Source of the DNA: Planctomycetaceae bacterium
GTDB taxonomy: Bacteria > Planctomycetota > Planctomycetia > Planctomycetales > Planctomycetaceae
Assembly: GCA_020850695.1 (NCBI GenBank)
Contig: JADZEF010000021.1
Span: 1 to 64,000 of the forward strand
DNA length: 64,000 nt
Reading direction: 5' to 3'
Below the pieces are notes generated by a model. That model saw nothing but the letters and a program-made list of their open reading frames with translations, was not told the origin of the DNA and did no database searches. Shown piece by piece: positions 56,429-64,000 of the stretch. The stretch's first letter is position 1. Every line of letters starts with the position of its first letter. The position numbers and the translations under genes were made by a program.

Positions 56429-56827
56429 TCACCGCGTCCAGTCGTCGTCTTCATCAGGCTGGAATTCGTCAGGATGTTGAATGGCTCCCAACTCCAGCTC
56501 GGTCGAACGCGCCGTCTCAATTTCGATCTCTCGATAGTGCTGAATCAGGTTCCTCAGGGCTGGCAGGCTCACCGGTTCCTCTTTATCACCCTGTCCTTCC
56601 GAAACGACAAACGGCAGAGTTCCTGCTTCAATTTCATCCGTCAGTTGCTTCAACAGGTGACGATCGTCCTGCCAACTATTCTCGAAGGCATCAATTTCTA
56701 CGAGAGGTCTTCCGTCTGCCACGCGCTGTCGAATCTCGGCAATCGAATACGGAGTCAGTTTTCGCAAGCGGGAAATGAGATCCGTCGTCAGGGAACCCGC
56801 GGCGACCCGAAATCGAAGCGTGGACAT
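56429..56827 (-). CDS. Small acidic protein, unknown function
   Basis: The 132-residue product starts MSTLRFRVAAGSLTTDLISR. A first part (TTDLISRLRKLTPYSIAEIRQRVADGRPLVEID) has the look of a ribosomal L7/L12 C-terminal-like fold, but this is by pattern only. The C-terminus is acidic (HPDEFQPDEDDDWTR). It lies upstream of, and divergent to, the glucuronate-isomerase-like gene. No family recognised. Confidence 0.7.
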   Translation of the reverse strand: MSTLRFRVAAGSLTTDLISRLRKLTPYSIAEIRQRVADGRPLVEIDAFENSWQDDRHLLKQLTDEIEAGTLPFVVSEGQGDKEEPVSLPALRNLIQHYREIEIETARSTELELGAIQHPDEFQPDEDDDWTR

Positions 56828-56952
56828 TTCGTATTCCCCGAGACTCCCCTCGCAGGAGCGTTGCGTTGGCCGCCCACGCCGCTCTAATCTGCGTCGACCT
56901 GATGAGTCTACAATCGAATGGCCGGACGCGCCCTCAAGCCCGGAGTTTCTTC

Positions 56953-58233
<1,281 letters not shown>

Positions 58234-58279
58234 GGGTCGCCTTTCGCGGATCGATAAATGGCACTCGCTGCGCCTCGCT

Positions 58280-59347
58280 TCAGGCATCCCACCGCGAAGG
58301 GGACTCGACAACCTCGCGCAACGTCCGCTCCAGAACCGGAGCCCAGCGATCGACGGAATACTCGGCCTCGACCCATCGCCGCGCCGCCGCTCCCATGCGC
58401 TCGCGCAATGCCTGGTCGTCGATCAGCGTCGCCAGTGCGTCGCGCCATTCCTCGACAGTCCTCGCCAGAAGCCCCGTTTCACCAGGCCGGACGATCTCGC
58501 AATTCGCCCCCACCGGCGAAGCGATCGACGGAATGCCGGCCGCCATGTATTGCAGCAGTTTCGCCCCGCACTTGTAGCGCGCCCACTCGTCGTCGTGGAG
58601 CGGCATCAGGCCGACATCGAACGACTGCACCAACTCGACCTCACGCGCTGCCGACCAGCGTTCAAATCGCACCGGCAACCCGCCGAAGGCCCCGCCCGAC
58701 GGCGGCCGCTCGGCCACGAGGTGAAATTCGATCGCGTGCCGGTCGATCAGCGGCCGCAGCGCCGGCAGGATCGGTTCGAGGTACTGAGAATTGTACGCCG
58801 TGCCAATCCATCCCACCCGCAACGGCTTCCGCGTGTCGGCGTCCCCTTCACATGGTGAACGGCGCACAGGACTGTAAGCCGCCGTATCCACAACCGTGGG
58901 CACGATGCTCACCGCCTCGTTTCGCGGCAGGACGACCTCGCGAAGCGCGACGTTCCCCACAACGACATGATCGGCCAGCCCCACCAGCCGTTCGAACTTG
59001 CCGGGATTCAGCAGAAAAATGGCATCATCGACATCGAGCACCATCCGCCGAGACACCCGGCGAAACAATCGCTCGAGCCCCGTGAACCCGCTGCTGAGGA
59101 TCTCACGCTCCACGAACGTGACGTCGTGCCTGTCGATCGCTTCCTGCAGCGCCTCGAACGTCCGGTGAACGACGCGGAGCGGCTCGCTGAGTCGATTCCC
59201 GAGAAATCGCAGCCCACGATACTTCTCCGGCCAGCTCGGTCGAACCGTGCAGACGTGCCCCTGCGATTCCAGGTAAGGAACATACTGCAGCACGCGGAAC
59301 CGGCTGGCGGGCACCTCGCGCCCCGACGTCAGAAACAGGATCCGCAA
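58280..59347 (-). CDS. GT4-type glycosyltransferase (GT-B fold)
   Basis: The 355-residue product begins MRILFLTSGREVPASRFRVLQYVPYLESQG, the usual first strand and helix. The C-terminal domain has LRVGWIGTAYNSQYLEPIL, FDVGLMPLHDDEWARYKCGAKLLQYMAAGIPSIAS and GLLARTVEEW. It should transfer a sugar from a nucleotide donor. The EX7E-like region (DDEWARYKCGAKLLQYMA) is the donor-binding site. No polysaccharide cluster surrounds it. Confidence 0.9.
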   Translation of the reverse strand: MRILFLTSGREVPASRFRVLQYVPYLESQGHVCTVRPSWPEKYRGLRFLGNRLSEPLRVVHRTFEALQEAIDRHDVTFVEREILSSGFTGLERLFRRVSRRMVLDVDDAIFLLNPGKFERLVGLADHVVVGNVALREVVLPRNEAVSIVPTVVDTAAYSPVRRSPCEGDADTRKPLRVGWIGTAYNSQYLEPILPALRPLIDRHAIEFHLVAERPPSGGAFGGLPVRFERWSAAREVELVQSFDVGLMPLHDDEWARYKCGAKLLQYMAAGIPSIASPVGANCEIVRPGETGLLARTVEEWRDALATLIDDQALRERMGAAARRWVEAEYSVDRWAPVLERTLREVVESPSRWDA

Positions 59348-59482
59348 AGGTGCTCCTCAGTGTCGCTCGACATTCCATGTCGTGACTCGGCGTGGAACGG
59401 TTCGAGAAATCTTCTCGAAGCCCGACGGACGATCGCGAACTGTTGCGACGAAGAGGAACATTGCGCCGATCGACGCGTCAAA

Positions 59483-60184
59483 CTACGTCGCGGCCAGCTT
59501 CTTCACAAACTCCGCATGGTCATCCGATTTCATTCCGTCCTGAAGAACCGCAAGCACCTTCGCATAGTCATTCGAAAGAAAGGCTTCCGGGTCCAGCCAC
59601 AGTCCGGGGAACACCCGGGACTTCAGCAGTCCGCCGGCGTCCGGACTCATCTCGACGAAGACACCGTTCTCGCGGATGAACCACACCACGCGCCGCTGCC
59701 GCGCGACGATCACAAGATACTCCGTCACGCCGTACCGTTCGTAGTCGCGTTTCTTCGAGTGGAGATCGTAGGAAGCCGTGCTGGAAGCTACCTCGGCGAC
59801 CAACTCGGGCGACCCAATGAGATAGTCGTCCTCGCGAATGCGTGTCTGCCCGTTGGCGATGACAAGCACTCCGTCCGGCTGCACCTCGCTGTCGCCCCCG
59901 AGAACCGTTGTGAGGTTCGGCATAAACTCCGTGCCTGGCGTCTGCCCACGATACACCCCTAGCCATGTGCACAACAGGCCGTCGGGTAAGCCGTGACGAG
60001 TCTTGGCTGGCGAAGGCACCTGGACAACTCCACCGATGAGTTCCGCGCGAAAGCCGGGGGGCATTTGTTCGTAGCGATCGTGGAATGCCCGCTGATCGAG
60101 ATGATCCCCCGCTTCCAACTCGGGAATCGTCGGGGCCGATGGAATTTTGATAGAGCTGTTGAGAACGGTCATAGGGAGTCTCAT
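59483..60184 (-). CDS. Uma2-family endonuclease-like protein
   Basis: The 233-residue product carries the Uma2 pattern: RAELIGGVVQVPSP, then VQPDGVLVI with the Asp, SPELVAEVASSTASYDLHSKKRDYERYGVTEYLVI with Glu and Lys, matching the PD-(D/E)xK core. The start at 60184 may instead be the ATG at 60172. Uma2 proteins occur in many copies in planctomycetes and cyanobacteria; their biological targets are unknown. Confidence 0.92.
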   Translation of the reverse strand: MRLPMTVLNSSIKIPSAPTIPELEAGDHLDQRAFHDRYEQMPPGFRAELIGGVVQVPSPAKTRHGLPDGLLCTWLGVYRGQTPGTEFMPNLTTVLGGDSEVQPDGVLVIANGQTRIREDDYLIGSPELVAEVASSTASYDLHSKKRDYERYGVTEYLVIVARQRRVVWFIRENGVFVEMSPDAGGLLKSRVFPGLWLDPEAFLSNDYAKVLAVLQDGMKSDDHAEFVKKLAAT

Positions 60185-60291
60185 CGACGACCAACATCGA
60201 AGCGTGGATCGGTGAATGGAGTTCGTGCATCCCCTCCGTCCATTCTATCATCGAGGGGAAACTCAGCGGACATCTCTTCTTGACGAGCGCT

Positions 60292-61764
60292 CTACGCGAT
60301 CACCTCGCGGATTGGCTCGACCTCCTCCACCCCCACCAGCTTCTGATCCAGCCCGCTGTAGAAGTAACTCAGGCGGTTCGGATCGAGCCCGAGCTGATGC
60401 AGAACCGTCGCGTGCAGCCGCTTCACATGGAACGGCTTCTCGACGGCGTTCGCACCGAACTCGTCCGTCGCGCCGACGCTGACGCCCCCCTTGATGCCGC
60501 CACCCGCCATCCACATCGTGAAGCCATACGAGTTGTGGTCGCGGCCCGTCCCCTGGGCGTACTCGGCGATCGGCTGACGGCCGAACTCACCTCCCCAGAT
60601 GATGAGCGTCGAATCGAACAGTCCGCGCGCCTTCAGATCGCGAATCAACCCCGCAATCGGCAGGTCCGTGTTCCCCGCATGGTAGCTGTGATTCTTCACC
60701 AGGTCGCCGTGAGCGTCCCAGTTGGCGTCGTTGTGGTTGCCGCCGGAGTAAATCTGGACGAAGCGGACGCCGCGCTCGACCATCCGGCGGGCGAGCAGAC
60801 ACTTACGCCCGAAGTCCTGCGTGCGCGGGTTGTCGAGTCCATACAGCTTCTGCGTCGCCTCGGTCTCCTGCGTCAGGTCGCCCGCTTCGGGTGCGCTCTG
60901 CTGCATCTTGTAGGCCAATTCGTAGCTGGCGATGCGGGCCGCGAGGTCGGTGTTGTCCGGCCTCGCCGCCAGGTGCCGCGCGTTTTCTTCGCCCAGGGCA
61001 TCGAGCAACTGACGCTGCAACTCGGGCGTCATTCCTTCCGGCGGCGTGAGGTCGAGAATCGGCGTCCCCTTCGTCCGCACGACGGTCGCCTGATACGTCG
61101 CCGGCATGAAGCCGCTCGTCCAGTTCTTCGGACCGCTGATCGGCCCACCGGTCGGATCGAGCATCACCACGAACCCGGGCAGGTTCTCGTTCTCCGACCC
61201 GAGACCATAGTTCACCCACGACCCCATGCAGGGGAACCCGCTCAGGATCCGGCCCGAGTTCATCATCAGCATCGCCGACCCGTGAATCGGCGACTCGGCC
61301 GTCATCGAATGCAGGAACGCGATGTCGTCCGCACACCCGCCCACGTTCGGAAAGAGATCGCTGATCCACTTCCCGCACTGGCCGTACTGTTTGAACGCCC
61401 ACTTCGGCCCGATGACTCGTCCTTCGTTTCGATGCCCCCCGCGGCCGAACACCTTCACCGGGACGGTCTTCCCGTCGAGCGGATACATCTCGGGCTTGTA
61501 GTCGAACGTATCGACCTGGCTCGGCCCGCCGTACATGAAGAGGAAGATGACGTTCTTCGCCTTCCCTTCGAAGTGCGGCTGCTTCGGGGCGAGCGGGTTC
61601 TTGTAGGGAGCGGCCCCCGCAGCCGTCGCGTGCTTCGTGAAAAAACCGTCGCGAGAGAGGAGATCGTTCAGCGCGAGCCCGGTAAAGCCTGCGCCGGCTT
61701 CCCACAGAAATTCGCGCCGCGTGCGGCCGCAGAAGGTCGAACCGGGCGAAGCTGGCGACGTCAT
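60292..61764 (-). CDS. DUF1501 protein, second copy
   Basis: The 490-residue product starts MTSPASPGSTFCGRTRREFLWEAG, with a twin-arginine-like signal. It carries FLFMYGGPSQVDTFDYKPEM, FLHSMTAESPIHGSAMLMMNSG, VQIYSGGNHNDANWDAHGDL and IIWGGEFGRQPIAEYAQGTGRDHN. It is longer than the 27349-28689 copy and of a different subgroup. The usual PSD1-type partner is missing here too. The start at 61764 is preferred; the frame runs to 61821 but the added part is poor. Confidence 0.93.
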   Translation of the reverse strand: MTSPASPGSTFCGRTRREFLWEAGAGFTGLALNDLLSRDGFFTKHATAAGAAPYKNPLAPKQPHFEGKAKNVIFLFMYGGPSQVDTFDYKPEMYPLDGKTVPVKVFGRGGHRNEGRVIGPKWAFKQYGQCGKWISDLFPNVGGCADDIAFLHSMTAESPIHGSAMLMMNSGRILSGFPCMGSWVNYGLGSENENLPGFVVMLDPTGGPISGPKNWTSGFMPATYQATVVRTKGTPILDLTPPEGMTPELQRQLLDALGEENARHLAARPDNTDLAARIASYELAYKMQQSAPEAGDLTQETEATQKLYGLDNPRTQDFGRKCLLARRMVERGVRFVQIYSGGNHNDANWDAHGDLVKNHSYHAGNTDLPIAGLIRDLKARGLFDSTLIIWGGEFGRQPIAEYAQGTGRDHNSYGFTMWMAGGGIKGGVSVGATDEFGANAVEKPFHVKRLHATVLHQLGLDPNRLSYFYSGLDQKLVGVEEVEPIREVIA

Positions 61765-62234
61765 GATCCACTCCCCAAAGCAACGAACCGCGACCGGACG
61801 GCCGGAACTCGACCGCTCCACATCGCCTCATTCATTCTCGCAAAGCCGGACGCGGTCTGAAAAGCCCGGCGTCCGGTGTTCATGGCTTGGACGCGACGTC
61901 TATGTTTCCGAGCAGACACGGAGAAAACAAAGGCATTTTAACAGGAGCAAGCAGAGGGAGCAGAGGAAATGCAGGTGTCGAATGGCGCTGATGATGCATG
62001 TCACAACATGCTGATCTTCGCCTCTCCTGGCCTTCTCTCTGCTTCCTCTGCTTGCTCCTGTTAAAAAATGCCTTTCGCGATTCTGCCTTGGTCTTCTCGA
62101 CTCCGTCGATTGAAGGATGCGCCCTGACCCGAACCAGCACCCATCCGGCAAGTGACTTTCCCCCATCGCGGTATGCTACACTTCACACAATTCCCAAATC
62201 CCAATCACGCCCCTCGCAAGCCGCTCTCTTCCCG
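61765..62234. other. Intergenic region with a mirrored-arm element
   Basis: This region lies between the divergent DUF1501 and GTPase genes. It is dominated by the element at 61928-62075; the remainder shows no gene. Confidence 0.6.
61928..62075. repeat. Mirrored-arm stutter element 13 (CAGGAGCAAGCAGAGG arms)
   Basis: The left arm reads AAAGGCATTTTAACAGGAGC then AAGCAGAGGGAGCAGAGG. The reverse complement of the right arm reads GAAAGGCATTTTTTAACAGG then AGCAAGCAGAGGAAGCAGAG. Both arms start with the shared AAAGGCATTTT motif, making this the clearest copy for defining the boundaries. Confidence 0.87.
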
Positions 62235-64000
62235 ATGTCGATCTCCTTTCGCCAGTTCGGCGACACCATCTGTCAGCTGGCGAACGCCCTGGAGCGACTC
62301 GAGAGCCAGTCGACGATGCTGCAGATCGCCCCCCTCGCGGGCCGCGAGTGGTTCGAACTGCTGCGGCAGAAGCTCGTCCCGCAGCTCAAGGACGACGCCT
62401 TCCTCGTCGTGGCCGTCGTCGGTGGAACCAACATCGGCAAAAGCGTCGTTTTCAACCACCTCGCCGGCTGTCGGGCCAGCGCCACCAGCCCTCTCGCGTC
62501 GGGAACCAAGCACCCCGTCTGCCTCGTCCCCACCGGATTCACCGAGCGGCACGACCTCCCTTCGATCTTCTCCGGCTTCGATCTCCGCCCGTGGAGCGAA
62601 GCCTCGCAGGCCCTCGAAGACCACGCCGAGCATCTCCTTTTCTGGCGCGACAGCCCCGGCACCCCGCACAACCTCCTCGTCCTCGACACCCCCGATATCG
62701 ACAGCGACGCCCCCGTCAACTGGCAGCGGGCCGACCACGTCCGCCGCTCGGCCGACATCCTCATCGCGATCCTCACGCAGCAGAAGTACAACGACGCCGC
62801 AGTGAAGCAGTTCTTCCGCCGTGCGGCGCAGGAAGACAAGGCGGTCGTCATCGTCTTCAACCAGTGCCTGCTTCCCGACGATGAGGCCTACTGGCCGCTG
62901 TGGCTCGGCACCTTCTGCCGCGAGACCGGCATCGTCCCCGAGATCGTCTACGTCACCCCCAACGACCGCCGCGCCGCCGAAGAAAACCGCCTCCCGTTCT
63001 ACGAGCGACGCTGGCCCCCCGAAGGCGAAGCCGCTCAAAAAACCGGCGGAGGTCATGCCGAGGCCCGCACCCCGGCCGAAGGCTCGTCCGTCCGCAGCCC
63101 CGCCGAAGACCTCTCGCGGTTCCGCTTCGCCGAAGTCAAACTCCGCACGCTCCGCGGCTCGCTCCAGCATCTCTCCAGCACCGACCTGGGTGCCCCCGCC
63201 TACCTCCGCGAAGTCCAGGCCCGCAGCGCCGAGTTCCGCACCGTCGCCGAACGCCTCTCGTCCGAAAGCGTGATCCGTGTCTCCGACTGGCCCGTCCTTC
63301 CCTCATCACTCTTCGTCGACCAGCTGCGCGAGTGGTGGGCCCAGCACCAGTCCGATTTCGCCCGCAAGGTGACCGGCGTCTATTCGACCGTCACCAAGGG
63401 GATCGTCTGGCCCTTCAAGAAGGCCCGCGATTACCTCCAGGGGGAACCCGTCCCGCCGATCGACCAGTACCGCGACCGCGAATGGTCGGCCATGCTGAGT
63501 GCGGTGCAGCAGGTCTTCGAAAAGCTCGAATTCATGAGTGAGTCGGGGAACGAACTTCTGCGTCCCCACTTCACCCGCCTGCTCGCCGGAGCCCCACGCC
63601 AGGCACTCATCGACCGCCTCAAGACAGCCCACGCGAGCGTCGATTTTGCAGCCGAAGTCCGCTCGGTCGTCGACATCGAGATGGAACGTTTCCGCACCGA
63701 AGCCCCGGACAAGTTCCGCCTGCTCCGGAACTTCAAGGACCTCACCGCCTACGCCCGTCCTGTCACCAGCCTCGTCCTCTTCTCGATCGGCTTCGGCCCC
63801 GCGGGGGAAGCAGTCGCCCCGGTGATGGCCCATGCAGTCACCACGATGATGGGGCACGTCGCGTTCGACATCGCCGGCGGCACCGCCGTTGCGGCCGCAG
63901 GGGAAGTGGGAGTTGACGCGGCCGGCCGGGGTGTCGGTTTCGTGCAGGCGAAGATGCAACGCCTCGAAGCGGGCTTCACGCAGCGCCGCCTCACCTGGAT
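62235..64000 (+). CDS. Dynamin/Era-like membrane-associated GTPase, C-terminus beyond window
   Basis: At least 588 residues from the ATG at 62235 (MSISFRQFGDTICQLANALE). The P-loop reads VVGGTNIGKSVVFNHLAG, the switch/G3 motif LDTPDIDSDAP and a weak G4 NQCLLPD in place of NKxD. Long helical regions follow, with possible membrane-associated stretches near the end (PVTSLVLFSIGFGPAGEAVAPVMAHAV). Such GTPases are thought to act at membranes; the role here is unknown. Because shorter alternative frames overlap it, the gene is easy to miss. Confidence 0.85.
   Translation, partial: MSISFRQFGDTICQLANALERLESQSTMLQIAPLAGREWFELLRQKLVPQLKDDAFLVVAVVGGTNIGKSVVFNHLAGCRASATSPLASGTKHPVCLVPTGFTERHDLPSIFSGFDLRPWSEASQALEDHAEHLLFWRDSPGTPHNLLVLDTPDIDSDAPVNWQRADHVRRSADILIAILTQQKYNDAAVKQFFRRAAQEDKAVVIVFNQCLLPDDEAYWPLWLGTFCRETGIVPEIVYVTPNDRRAAEENRLPFYERRWPPEGEAAQKTGGGHAEARTPAEGSSVRSPAEDLSRFRFAEVKLRTLRGSLQHLSSTDLGAPAYLREVQARSAEFRTVAERLSSESVIRVSDWPVLPSSLFVDQLREWWAQHQSDFARKVTGVYSTVTKGIVWPFKKARDYLQGEPVPPIDQYRDREWSAMLSAVQQVFEKLEFMSESGNELLRPHFTRLLAGAPRQALIDRLKTAHASVDFAAEVRSVVDIEMERFRTEAPDKFRLLRNFKDLTAYARPVTSLVLFSIGFGPAGEAVAPVMAHAVTTMMGHVAFDIAGGTAVAAAGEVGVDAAGRGVGFVQAKMQRLEAGFTQRRLTW

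Overview
The window looks like a stretch of planctomycete chromosome. It is high in G+C and its genes sit singly or in short runs on both strands. It holds protein families that are abundant in, or typical of, Planctomycetota: two DUF1501 proteins, a DUF1552 protein, two DUF1559 proteins with pilin-type N-termini, tandem DUF4058 proteins, a Uma2 nuclease, an NfeD-type membrane protease, an M50/HlyD fusion and a Trx/PDZ selenoprotein. No rRNA, tRNA, CRISPR array, prophage or transposase gene was seen. I infer order Planctomycetales; genus is not determinable by eye.

Layout. 1-8.4 kb: a sugar-isomerase-like TIM barrel (cut by the window edge), NfeD protease, zinc-ribbon/WD40 membrane protein, M50 metalloprotease/HlyD fusion, and a secreted thioredoxin/CxxCH/PDZ protein whose frame crosses one UGA, read here as selenocysteine. 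8.8-14.6 kb: hybrid histidine kinase, two DUF1559 proteins, a small lipoprotein and a CxxCH protein. 15.6-19.6 kb: two-subunit 2-oxoacid:ferredoxin oxidoreductase (korAB) and a small unknown. 19.6-28.7 kb: SMP-30 lactonase, metal ABC ATPase, FGGY kinase, PPC-domain protein and DUF1501 protein. 29.3-37.1 kb: sigma-54 activator, pseudouridine synthase, STAS protein, LarC, PanC, Nif3-like protein and an ECF-like sigma factor. 37.1-39.6 kb: a mostly non-coding stretch with a tiny lysine/alanine-rich histone-H1-like gene and a compositionally odd CGCG-rich block. 39.6-50.8 kb: cytochrome P450, DUF1573, GAF-GGDEF cyclase, cysteine-cluster protein, membrane protein, sirtuin, DUF1552 and a secreted unknown. 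51.1-64 kb: DNA-methylase-like protein facing two DUF4058 proteins, amidohydrolase, sialidase-like protein, glucuronate-isomerase-like protein, glycosyltransferase, Uma2, a second DUF1501 and a GTPase running off the end.

Between genes lies a recurrent, apparently undescribed type of element: two inverted arms of about 25-45 bp, each built from short 'stuttering' sub-repeats, separated by about 20-300 bp. Arm sequences differ greatly between copies, but several arms begin with the same short block, close to GAAAGGCATTTT. At least ten copies occur here, one nested inside another and one between korA and korB. Other dispersed repeats are a 12-bp perfect hairpin found twice and a ~90-bp repeat found twice.

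Few genes form obvious pathways. The clearest functional unit is korA-korB. The remainder is a mix of envelope/secretion, signalling, sugar metabolism and planctomycete-specific unknowns.
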